From the NCBI GenBank assembly GCA_024405215.1, contig JAKSPB010000028.1, forward strand, positions 1 to 39,114: a stretch of 39,114 nt of DNA, given 5' to 3'. The number at the start of each line of letters is the position of its first letter. Position 1 is the first letter of the stretch. Positions 6,580 through 13,525 of the stretch are shown one piece after another. The translations under genes were made by a program, and so were the position numbers. The notes under the pieces were generated by a model. The model saw nothing but the letters and a program-made list of their open reading frames with translations. It was not told where the DNA came from and made no database searches. The stretch is from Lentisphaeria bacterium (GTDB lineage Bacteria > Verrucomicrobiota > Lentisphaeria > Oligosphaerales > Oligosphaeraceae).

Positions 6580-7061
6580 ATGAATGGATTTGAACGAAAT
6601 AATCAGTTGCTATCCTCTGTGGCCTTAATTGCGGGCTTTGTTCAATGTATATTGGCAGATACTGCCCCGGTTGTGGCGGAGGCGATGGAAACCAAGGCTG
6701 CAAGATTGCACGGTGCGGAATGGAACGCGGCAATATGGATTATTGCTTCCGCTGTTCTGAGTATCCGTGCCAGAAGTACGAGCATATTGACGAGAATGAT
6801 TCTTTCATCACCCACAGAAACCAGAAAGCCGACCTGGAGAAAGCTAAAAATATCGGCATAGATGCATACAATAACGAGCAGAAAGAGAAAATGCAGATTC
6901 TCGATTATCTGCTTATGAATTTCAACGACGGGCGAAAAAAGACGCTTTTCTGTCAGACGGTCAACCTTCAGGAATATCGTCTGAACCCGGACAGGGGCTG
7001 TTGCAAAAATCTCGTGCGGGATTCTGCAACAGCCCTTGATGTTTCCGGGAAAGAGGACTGA
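6580..7061 (+). pseudogene. DUF3795-type cysteine-rich protein, broken by a frameshift near 6630
   Basis: Translation from ATG 6580 gives MNGFERNNQLLSSVALI and then leaves frame. The next frame continues CGLCSMYIGRYCPGCGGG (from about 6631), then GCKIARC, CFRCSEYPCQKYEHIDE and KTLFCQTVNL. One missing T in the ATTGCGGG tract at 6627-6634 would join them as SVALICGLCSMYIG, the expected start of DUF3795 proteins (CGLC...C..C, probable metal-binding cysteines). After LFCQTVNL the frame runs through the inverted repeat at 6995-7035 to a TGA at 7059-7061, so the C-terminus may also be altered. A sequencing error is possible. Function is unknown. The gene is AT-rich like tfoX. Confidence 0.75.
6995..7035. 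terminator. 11-bp inverted repeat GGGCTGTTGCA...TGCAACAGCCC between convergent genes
   Basis: A perfect 11-bp stem (6995-7005 with 7025-7035) has a 19-base loop. It lies between the converging DUF3795 and B-box genes, overlapping the end of the former. Its stem shares GGCTGTTGCA with the rpoC terminator at 29313-29342. There is no T-run on either side, so it could be a terminator, a 3'-end-stabilising hairpin or a dispersed repeat. Confidence 0.6.
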
Positions 7062-7065
7062 CGGA

Positions 7066-7512
7066 TTACAGCCCCTGGCGTTCCAGGTCGTTCATCTTCT
7101 TGTTGCGGCGGATTCTGTCCTTCTGGATGTTTTTCTGGTTGAACTCTTGAACCGTCTGCTGGACGACCTGCTGTTTTTTCTTGAAGATGGGCTCGATGGA
7201 GTTGTGGTAGAAGCCCAGGATGGTTCCTCGGAAGGCGAAGAGGAGGAGCAGGACGATGATGAGAATGATCCATTTCACCGTCTTGCTTTTCGCCTGCTTG
7301 GCCTCCACGCGTTGGCGGTTGCGGTCGACGATTTCCGCTTGGATGGTAGAGGCGCGGGCCTTTTCCAGGCATTCCTGGGAGCAGCATTTGAATCCGTCGC
7401 CTTCAACCAGGCATTCACGGCAGACAGGACGACGGCAGACACAGCAATGAGCCACGGCCAGACGGTCGGTGTGGTTCAGACATACGGGGCCATTGATGGG
7501 ATCTCGATACAT
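7066..7512 (-). CDS. B-box-like zinc-finger protein with one membrane helix
   Basis: The 148-residue protein has a cysteine/histidine cluster at residues 11-48: C11, H14, CCVC (23-26), C31, C34, then CC (43-44) and C48. This resembles a bacterial B-box zinc finger (VCLNHTDRLAVAHC; RRPVCRECLVEG). A charged stretch leads to a single transmembrane helix at about 80-95 (WIILIIVLLLLFAF). The glutamine/lysine-rich tail after residue 105 may form a coiled coil. No enzyme motif is seen; the topology suggests a membrane-tethered protein-protein interaction factor. It has an AAGGAG Shine-Dalgarno (7521-7526, minus strand) and a TATCTT box at 7568-7573. Function is unknown. Confidence 0.82.
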   Translation of the reverse strand: MYRDPINGPVCLNHTDRLAVAHCCVCRRPVCRECLVEGDGFKCCSQECLEKARASTIQAEIVDRNRQRVEAKQAKSKTVKWIILIIVLLLLFAFRGTILGFYHNSIEPIFKKKQQVVQQTVQEFNQKNIQKDRIRRNKKMNDLERQGL

Positions 7513-7567
7513 GGTGGATTCTCCTTATTGAGGGACAGGCGAACAACTTGGAAAACTCAATGCGGGA

Positions 7568-7573
7568 AAGATA
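7568..7573 (-). promoter_or_regulatory. Possible -10 box (GCTATCTT) of the B-box gene
   Basis: On the minus strand GCTATCTT lies 56 bases upstream of the B-box protein start and repeats the recA box exactly (GGCTATCTT there). No convincing -35 box is seen. Confidence 0.45.
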
Positions 7574-7734
7574 GCATGTTTTTGGAAAATTGCTGAAAAA
7601 TATAAAAAATATTCAAAAACGATTTCTTCTGCAAGCTCGTCGTAAAACGCGTTCGCGTTATTCGTATGAATTGCGGCGCGGAATCGGCGCGGAAATCAAA
7701 AAATCCTTTGGGAAGTGGTTACAGTACTCCAATT

Positions 7735-9102
7735 ATGCAAAAAAACATCTTCTTTCATCTGAAATCGCTGGCAAGGGGTTGGTTCATGGGACTTTTTCTG
7801 ACGAGCGCAACGGTGCTTTGCGCTGGCGACTATTCTATCGCCGAGTTGAAACTGGATCGCGCCGACGGTCTTTATGCGGCGGGGGAGACTGTCGTCTGCA
7901 CGGGGCAGTTGCGAAAGGGCGATGCGCCGGTTTCCGAGGGCAGCCTGCGTTGCGTCATCAAGTGGGAAGGACAGGTCGTGGAGACACGTGACATCCGCAA
8001 TGACGGCACGCCCTTCCGCGTGGGCTACACTTCGCCGAAGGCCGGCTGGGTCTATTTCGGTTTCATGGCGCTGGATGCCCAGGGGAAGCTCATTGAGAAC
8101 GCCCCTGTGCGCGTAGTGCAGAACAAGAAGCACCAGGTGGGGGAAATCGGCGCAATGTACGACATGGACACTCTGCGTTCCCCCATGGAGTGTCCGGAGG
8201 ATTTTGACGACTTCTGGCGTGCGAAGCGGGAGATGCTGTGGAGTCTGCCGCTGGAGGCCAAGTGCGAGCGTCTGGCGGATCCGGAAGAGGGCATTGAGCT
8301 CTATGCCGTGGAAGTGCCGTTGCCGGGGGAAGTCCGCCCCGCCACGGGGTATCTGGCCATGAAGTCCGGCGCGGTTGCAAAGAGCCTGCCGCTCTACATG
8401 GAGTTCCTGAGCTGGATGAATTCAGACGCCAGCCGGGCCTTCGCGGTGGGCGCGGCGAAGAAAGGCGCGCTGGCCATTGCGGCGACCTGGCACGGTTTCC
8501 CCGTGGGCAAGTCGCAGGAGTTCTACACGACGGAGGGAAAGAGCTTCAATTACATGACAGGCATGGAGGACCGGGACAAATGGGTTTTCCAGGCGACCTT
8601 CTTCCGGGTGCTCCGGATGCTGGCCTATGCGAAATCGCTTCCGCAGTGGAATCAACGGGATTTGATTGTGCAGGGCGGAAGCCTGGGCGGCGCGCAGAGC
8701 GCCTGCGCGGCTGCGCTGGATCCGGATGTCACGCTGGCCATCATGACCGTCCCCGCCTTTGGCGAACTCAATCCCGGACGAAGCCATCGCAAATGCCCTA
8801 CCGTGATGTCCCGCGTTCCGGAGATGACACCGGAGATCCTGAAGACGCTGAGCTATTACGACACCGTGAATTTCATGGCGCGCATCCAATGCGAATGCTA
8901 CGTGGCCACGGGTTTTGTGGACGAACTGGTGCCTCCTTCCACGGTGGTGGCGGGGTATCACGTCATCCCCGCAGGTACAAGGAAGACCCTCTTCCTGAAT
9001 CCCCGCACGGGGCATTACGGCACCACCGTCAATGTGCCGGCCAACAAGCGCATCCAGGAGTTCTTCCAGGAGAAGGCGCCCTGGAATCGTCCGGAGTTGT
9101 AG
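7735..9102 (+). CDS. Secreted acetyl xylan esterase / cephalosporin-C deacetylase family (AXE1) protein
   Basis: From ATG 7735 the protein is 455 residues. An N-terminal signal peptide (FMGLFLTSATVLCAGD near residues 17-32) suggests export. An immunoglobulin-like beta domain (about 35-125) is followed by an AXE1-type alpha/beta-hydrolase. The catalytic set can be read: Ser316 in QGGSLGGAQS, Asp396 in TGFVDELVPPS and His427 in RTGHYGTT. It probably removes acetyl groups from xylan, other glycans or small esters. An in-frame ATG at 7666 lacks a Shine-Dalgarno and would bury the signal; 7786 is another alternative. The gene stands alone: a 222-base spacer precedes it and a 73-base gap follows. 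Confidence 0.88.
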   Translation: MQKNIFFHLKSLARGWFMGLFLTSATVLCAGDYSIAELKLDRADGLYAAGETVVCTGQLRKGDAPVSEGSLRCVIKWEGQVVETRDIRNDGTPFRVGYTSPKAGWVYFGFMALDAQGKLIENAPVRVVQNKKHQVGEIGAMYDMDTLRSPMECPEDFDDFWRAKREMLWSLPLEAKCERLADPEEGIELYAVEVPLPGEVRPATGYLAMKSGAVAKSLPLYMEFLSWMNSDASRAFAVGAAKKGALAIAATWHGFPVGKSQEFYTTEGKSFNYMTGMEDRDKWVFQATFFRVLRMLAYAKSLPQWNQRDLIVQGGSLGGAQSACAAALDPDVTLAIMTVPAFGELNPGRSHRKCPTVMSRVPEMTPEILKTLSYYDTVNFMARIQCECYVATGFVDELVPPSTVVAGYHVIPAGTRKTLFLNPRTGHYGTTVNVPANKRIQEFFQEKAPWNRPEL

Positions 9103-9175
9103 GGTGATGTTTTTTGGGGGGCAAGTGATTATGAGTCTCTTGTTTTGACCGCTGAACTTTCGGAGTCGCAGGATC

Positions 9176-9925
9176 ATGAACGTTTTTGAAGAGCAATTTG
9201 ACCTTCGCTTCAGCGAATGCGACCGTCATGGCCGCATGAAGTTGAAGACCCTTTTTGATTACGCCCAGGAGGCGGGCGGCGCGCATGCAACCGCGCTGGG
9301 CGTCGGTGCCGCGGCTTTGCGCCAGAAGCGGCAGGCGTGGTTCCTTTCCCGGATGCGCGTGCGCTTCTCCGCCTATCCCGTCATCGGGGAAAAGGTGACG
9401 GTGACGACCTGGCCATCGGGTTTTGACCGGCTTTTCTCGCTGCGGGACTATCGTTTTTCCACGGCGGACAAGGGTGAGTTCGCCGTGGCGACCAGCGACT
9501 GGCTGCTGATGGACACTGCCGGCATGCGGATCCTGCCGGTGGCGAAGCTCCTCGCGGGACTCCTGCCGGAGAACCTGGATCGTCCGCCGGTCTTTCCCAG
9601 CCTGGGGAAACTGCCGGTTGCGCCGGAAGACGGAAACGGCGTGCTGCGGAAGATCACGGCGACCCAGATTGACATCAACGGGCACTTGAACAACACGGAG
9701 TATGCCGGCATTGTGCAGGATGCCCTGGGCATGGGCGTCTACCCGGAGGAGTTCCAGCTGAACTACCAGAAGGGCGTGCCGCCGGAGACGCTTCTGTGCT
9801 TGGACGGCTCGTGCGATGGAAAGAATTTCATTTTGACCGGACGGATGGAAGGCGCGGTTGCCTTCGAGGCCGCCGGAAGCATCCTGAATATCGAAGAAGA
9901 AGGAGATACCGTATATGGGATTTGA
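9176..9925 (+). CDS. Acyl-ACP thioesterase
   Basis: The 249-residue protein has two hot-dog halves, as in bacterial FatA/FatB-like acyl-ACP thioesterases. The first half contains FSECDRHGRMKLKTLFDYAQ and FLSRMRVRFSAYPVIGEKV. The second contains DINGHLNNTEYAGIVQDA, the D-x-N-x-H-x-N-N catalytic motif. It is expected to release free fatty acids from acyl carrier protein. It heads a plus-strand unit with the RdgC-like gene (11-base overlap), acpS and pncC. The acpS gene, which activates acyl carrier protein, gives a functional link. Confidence 0.9.
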   Translation: MNVFEEQFDLRFSECDRHGRMKLKTLFDYAQEAGGAHATALGVGAAALRQKRQAWFLSRMRVRFSAYPVIGEKVTVTTWPSGFDRLFSLRDYRFSTADKGEFAVATSDWLLMDTAGMRILPVAKLLAGLLPENLDRPPVFPSLGKLPVAPEDGNGVLRKITATQIDINGHLNNTEYAGIVQDALGMGVYPEEFQLNYQKGVPPETLLCLDGSCDGKNFILTGRMEGAVAFEAAGSILNIEEEGDTVYGI

Positions 9926-11018
9926 TCGTGGAAACATGACTTGCCGGGTCTGCATGCTGCCTCAGCCGCTGCCCCAGGACTTCCTGGAGCGCCTGGCCGA
10001 GAACAAGGCCGGTTCGCTGGAGCATGTCACGGACGAACCCAGCTGGGGCTGGGTCACGGGGCGCTTCCTGCTGGAGACCGAAATCACCGAGGAGACTTGC
10101 AAATTCGGTTCCTATTACCACATCTGCCTGCGCCAGGCGGAACGGAAGATTCCCGCCTCCCTTCTGAATGCGGAGTGCAAGCTGGAGGAACTGGTGCAGA
10201 TGCGGGCGCGGAAGGTGGACCACCTGAACCGCAAGGTCCTGAAGGAAATCAAGGAGGAGATCAAGGAGCGTCTGCTGCCTACGATGCCTCCGCAGGTCTC
10301 GGGCATCTACGCGGCCATCGATCCCGTGGCGGGGATGATGTACATCACCGCCACCAGCGCGAAGCAGCTGGATCTCTTCAGCGGCTTCTTCGCCAAGGCG
10401 GCGGGATTTGATCCCCTGCCCATGACGCCGGATAATCTGGCGCAGGTGAAATACGGCGTGGATCCCCTGGCGGTCCCCGCCATCAATATCTCTCCCTCCC
10501 TGGAGGACGTTGATGGCGCCACGGGACTGCTGGGCGAGAATTTCCTCACCTGGCTCTGGTTCTTCCAGGAGACCCACGAGGGCATTCTGCCGCCGACGCG
10601 GCTGGGCGATTTCAGCCTGCTGGTGGATGGACCGCTGACGTTCGTGGCCGAGGGGAGCGGCTCTTACGAGAGCAGCCTCCGGAAGGGCACGCCCACCAAT
10701 TCCGCCGAGGCCCGCAGCGCCATGATGGTTGGCAAGAAACTCCGTAGCGCCAAGTTGGTGCTGGCGCGGAACCAGGGCGAGGAATGGAGCTGCATGCTGG
10801 ATGCCAGCCAGTTCATCCTCAAGGGGTTGAAACTTCCCGATGGCGAGGCCATGGATCCCGTGGACATCTTCACGGAGCGCATGGCGAATCTGGATATCTT
10901 CCGCCAGATGCTCTTCGAGCTCTTCCATCTCTATCTCAATACCGTCAACGATTCCGCCAAGCGCGCGGAATACCAGAAGAACGTCAAGAAGTGGGTCCAG
11001 GACCACGCGCAATACTAG
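9915..11018 (+). CDS. RdgC-like recombination-associated protein (divergent)
   Basis: The 367-residue protein resembles RdgC, a DNA-binding ring protein that restrains RecA in proteobacteria. The matching core is at about 65-155: the segment with KIPASLLNAECKLEELVQM, a lysine-rich helix (LNRKVLKEIKEEIKERLLP) and YAAIDPVAGMMYITATSAKQ, as in RdgC's 'LPas...LLPraf...vdaaSAkkae'. It is longer than E. coli RdgC (about 300 residues), with an extra N-terminal CRVCMLP and a different C-terminal half. AGGAG at 9901-9905 sets the start at 9915, overlapping the thioesterase. recA lies about 1.2 kb downstream, which suits the assignment. The call rests on pattern memory, not alignment. Confidence 0.65.
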   Translation: MGFDRGNMTCRVCMLPQPLPQDFLERLAENKAGSLEHVTDEPSWGWVTGRFLLETEITEETCKFGSYYHICLRQAERKIPASLLNAECKLEELVQMRARKVDHLNRKVLKEIKEEIKERLLPTMPPQVSGIYAAIDPVAGMMYITATSAKQLDLFSGFFAKAAGFDPLPMTPDNLAQVKYGVDPLAVPAINISPSLEDVDGATGLLGENFLTWLWFFQETHEGILPPTRLGDFSLLVDGPLTFVAEGSGSYESSLRKGTPTNSAEARSAMMVGKKLRSAKLVLARNQGEEWSCMLDASQFILKGLKLPDGEAMDPVDIFTERMANLDIFRQMLFELFHLYLNTVNDSAKRAEYQKNVKKWVQDHAQY

Positions 11019-11022
11019 CATA

Positions 11023-11421
11023 ATGGCGCTCTTGGGTGACGACATCCTTGGATTGGGGACGGATCTGGTGGAGATCGCCCGGCTGGCAAAGTCCATTGAA
11101 CGCACGGGGCAGGCCTTCCTGGAGAAGGTCTATGCCCCGGCGGAATTGGAGGCCGCGCCTGCGAAGGAGCCCAGCCGGGCGGAATACCTGGCCGGGCGCT
11201 GGGCAGCCAAGGAGGCACTGGCGAAGGCGCTGGGGACGGGCATCACGGCAAAGTGCCGCCTAAACGAAATCTGTGTGCTGAACGACCCGGCCGGGCGACC
11301 CGTGATGACGCTCTCCGGAAGCGCGCGGGAAACCGCCGGCGCGCTGGGCGCCCGGCGCATCCTGCTTTCCATTTCCCACGAACGCGCCTATGCTACGGCG
11401 ACAGTGCTGCTGACACGATGA
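11023..11421 (+). CDS. acpS: Holo-[acyl-carrier-protein] synthase
   Basis: The 132-residue protein transfers 4'-phosphopantetheine from CoA to acyl carrier protein. Diagnostic motifs are LGLGTDLVEIARLAK at the N-terminus (metal-binding Asp), YLAGRWAAKEALAKALGTGI in the middle (Glu and Lys of the active site) and LLSISHERAYATATVLL at the end. The ATG at 11023 gives the conventional beginning and lies 4 bases after the preceding stop. It is a member of the thioesterase-rdgC-acpS-pncC unit. Confidence 0.94.
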   Translation: MALLGDDILGLGTDLVEIARLAKSIERTGQAFLEKVYAPAELEAAPAKEPSRAEYLAGRWAAKEALAKALGTGITAKCRLNEICVLNDPAGRPVMTLSGSARETAGALGARRILLSISHERAYATATVLLTR

Positions 11422-11467
11422 ACCGAAAGACTGGGCCTTTCGCAAAAGGCTTGAATATACGCTGAAG

Positions 11468-11962
11468 ATGAAGACGCCTTGCTTGGATGCGGAATTTGCG
11501 GAAATCGCGCAGGAACTCCTCCGGCGCGGATGGATGATGGCCACGGCGGAATCCTGCACGGGCGGTGCCATCGCCGCCGCCTGCACGGACATTCCGGGCT
11601 CCTCCGCCTGGTTCGCCGGGGCATTGGTGACCTACACCGTTCCCTGGAAGGTGAAATACCTTGGAGTCCCGCAGAGGGTCGTTGACGAGGCCGGCGTGGT
11701 TTCCGAGGAGGTCGTTTCCGCTATGCTGGACGGGTTGCGCCGGGAGTGCGGAGTCCAGGCAGGTGTCGCGGTCTCCGGAATCGCAGGACCAACCGGCGCG
11801 GAACCCGGAAAGCCCGTGGGGACTGTGGTGGTGGGGGTGGACGCCGGTGCGCGGCGCTGTGGGGAGACGTGGCGTTTTGCCGGGGACCGCGAGGGGGTGC
11901 GCGCGGCCGTCGTGGCGTTTGGCGTCCGGAAGCTCCGCGAAATGTTGATGGAGACGGAATGA
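11468..11962 (+). CDS. pncC: Nicotinamide-nucleotide amidohydrolase PncC (CinA C-terminal domain)
   Basis: The 164-residue protein consists only of the CinA C-terminal domain, which deamidates nicotinamide mononucleotide for NAD recycling. Motifs are ATAESCTGGAIAAA (catalytic serine region), VTYTVPWKVKYLGVP, GVVSEEVVSAMLDGLR and AVSGIAGPTGAEPGKPVGTV. The N-terminal molybdopterin-like COG1058 domain of full CinA is absent. It lies directly before recA, recalling the cinA-recA linkage of Firmicutes such as Streptococcus, but recA here has its own promoter. A gap of 46 bases separates it from acpS. Confidence 0.94.
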   Translation: MKTPCLDAEFAEIAQELLRRGWMMATAESCTGGAIAAACTDIPGSSAWFAGALVTYTVPWKVKYLGVPQRVVDEAGVVSEEVVSAMLDGLRRECGVQAGVAVSGIAGPTGAEPGKPVGTVVVGVDAGARRCGETWRFAGDREGVRAAVVAFGVRKLREMLMETE

Positions 11963-12031
11963 CGGACGGCATCCGCAAAGAGACAAAAATCAACAACTTT
12001 TCATAAAAAAATTAGGCGTTTTTTGGAATTT

Positions 12032-12051
12032 GCAAAAAAACATTTTTTTGC
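12032..12051. terminator. A/T inverted repeat between pncC and the recA promoter
   Basis: GCAAAAAAA (12032-12040) and TTTTTTTGC (12043-12051) form a perfect 9-bp palindrome with a 2-base gap, ending 9 bases before the recA -35 box. It may terminate the pncC operon weakly or act as an A/T-rich upstream element for the recA promoter. The tight 2-base loop argues against a stable RNA hairpin. Confidence 0.4.
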
Positions 12052-12060
12052 GTTTTCCGC

Positions 12061-12088
12061 TTGACAAACGGAATTTTGCGGCTATCTT
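12061..12088 (+). promoter_or_regulatory. recA promoter (TTGACA-N16-TATCTT)
   Basis: TTGACA at 12061-12066 and TATCTT at 12083-12088 are separated by 16 bases and preceded by an A/T-rich tract. The predicted transcript has a leader of about 80 bases before ATG 12176. No E. coli-type (CTGT-N8-ACAG) or Bacillus-type LexA box could be recognised around it. Confidence 0.8.
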
Positions 12089-12175
12089 CTGTGTTGTTCC
12101 GTCTAGTTTTCATTCGCCTAAATCAATTTACCCTCAACAGCACCCGGCGGTGTGCGCAAAACCGCTGAAAACGAC

Positions 12176-13294
12176 ATGGCAAAAGAACCCGCGGTCTCCA
12201 CCAACGAAATCCAGCAGAAGAACCTGAAACTTGCCCTGAGCCAGATTGAGAAGGAGTTCGGAAAGGGCTCCATCATGCGTCTGGGCGACCAGGCCCATCT
12301 GGATGTGCCCACCATTTCCACTGGCTCCCTCTCCCTGGATATCGCCACTGGCATCGGCGGTGTGCCTCGCGGCCGCATCATTGAGGTCTATGGACCCGAA
12401 TCCTCCGGTAAGACCACCCTCTGCCTGCACGTCATCGCCAATGCCCAGAAGGCCGGCGGCACTTGCGCCTTCGTGGATACGGAACATGCGCTGGATCCCC
12501 GGTATGCGCGAATCATCGGCGTGGATACGGACAACCTGCTGGTCGCGCAGCCCGATTGCGGGGAGGACGCCCTGAACATCGCCGAGACCCTGGTCCGTTC
12601 CGGCGCCATTGATGTCCTCATCATCGATTCCGTGGCCGCTTTGACGCCCAAGGCGGAAATCGAAGGCGAAATGGGCGACCAGCATGTGGGACTCCAGGCG
12701 CGGCTCATGAGCCAGGCGCTGCGCAAGCTGACCCCCATCGCAGCCAAGAGCAATACTTGCGTCATCTTCACGAACCAGATTCGCGAGAAGATCGGTGTCA
12801 TGTTCGGAAATCCCGAAACCACCACGGGTGGACGCGCCCTGAAGTTCTATGCCTCCATGCGCATGGAAATTCGCCGCACCGGCGTCATCAAGTCCCCGGA
12901 CGGCCGCTCCCAGGGCAACAAGGTCAAGGTGAAGATTGCCAAGAACAAGCTGGCCGCTCCCTTCCAGGAGTGCGAGTTCGACATCATGTTCAACGAGGGA
13001 ATCTCTCGTGCCGGATCCATCCTTGCCGTCGCGCTGGATATGCACATCATCGAGAAGCGCGGTTCCTGGTTCTCCTTCGGGGAGACGCAGCTGGGGCAGG
13101 GCGCCGAACAGACCAAGGCGCTGCTGAAGAGCGACGAGGCCCTCGCCGAACGCATCATCACGGAAATCCGCAAGCAGCTGCCAGAGACCATGGCGGAAAA
13201 GAACTCCGCCGCCGCTGCCGCAAATGCCGCCAATCCCCAGGCGGAGGAGCCCTTTGACGAGTCGGCGCTTGACACGCCCGTCGATCAGCTGTAA
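12176..13294 (+). CDS. recA: Recombinase RecA
   Basis: The 372-residue protein is a full-length RecA. The Walker A loop is GPESSGKT at residues 73-80. Walker B is [10 protein letters not shown], the L1/L2 DNA-binding loops lie around [18 protein letters not shown] and the [17 protein letters not shown] segment, and the acidic, alanine-rich C-terminal tail is normal. It forms ATP-dependent filaments on single-stranded DNA for recombination and repair. [12 protein letters not shown] has a cysteine where a threonine is common. A GTG eight codons upstream is in frame, but ATG 12176 (MAKEPAVST) matches the family start. It is expressed from the promoter at 12061-12088. Confidence 0.97.
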   Translation: MAKEPAVSTNEIQQKNLKLALSQIEKEFGKGSIMRLGDQAHLDVPTISTGSLSLDIATGIGGVPRGRIIEVYGPESSGKTTLCLHVIANAQKAGGTCAFVDTEHALDPRYARIIGVDTDNLLVAQPDCGEDALNIAETLVRSGAIDVLIIDSVAALTPKAEIEGEMGDQHVGLQARLMSQALRKLTPIAAKSNTCVIFTNQIREKIGVMFGNPETTTGGRALKFYASMRMEIRRTGVIKSPDGRSQGNKVKVKIAKNKLAAPFQECEFDIMFNEGISRAGSILAVALDMHIIEKRGSWFSFGETQLGQGAEQTKALLKSDEALAERIITEIRKQLPETMAEKNSAAAAANAANPQAEEPFDESALDTPVDQL

Positions 13295-13525
13295 GGCATC
13301 TCGCGTCCTGTTGGCAAGGCGGGACGCGACGGCCCCGCTTCCCGAGATTTCCATTCCGGGGCTTTTGCGCCCCGGGCGCAGGACGAGGGCGAAAATCCTC
13401 CGGCCGTCGAAGCGACCGCGGGGGACGCGGCGAGGATCGCCGGGCGCTGGACGGGGCCCGCGTCCGCCGTCGCGCAGTATTTGCATGTGGCTTTCATGAA
13501 TACCTAAGCTGGATTTAGAACGAAT
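13295..13525. other. GC-rich structured spacer between recA and murF
   Basis: These 231 bases hold two clear hairpins: TCGCGTCC (13301-13308) with GGACGCGA (13322-13329), and CCGGGGC (13356-13362) with GCCCCGG (13369-13375, 6-base loop). Neither is followed by a T-run. The recA frame stays open for about 70 codons past its stop, but the composition is low-complexity and no family is recognisable, so no gene is called. TTGCAT occurs near 13480 without a matching -10 box. It is probably a structured 3' end of the recA transcript; a small RNA cannot be excluded. Confidence 0.5.

Noticed and set aside
12152-12175. GTG start eight codons upstream for RecA
   Set aside because: ATG 12176 gives the conserved RecA N-terminus and the extra residues are not typical of the family.
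13295-13507. In-frame extension of RecA past its TAA stop
   Set aside because: RecA already ends in a normal acidic tail. The extension is low-complexity, GC-rich and resembles no known domain.
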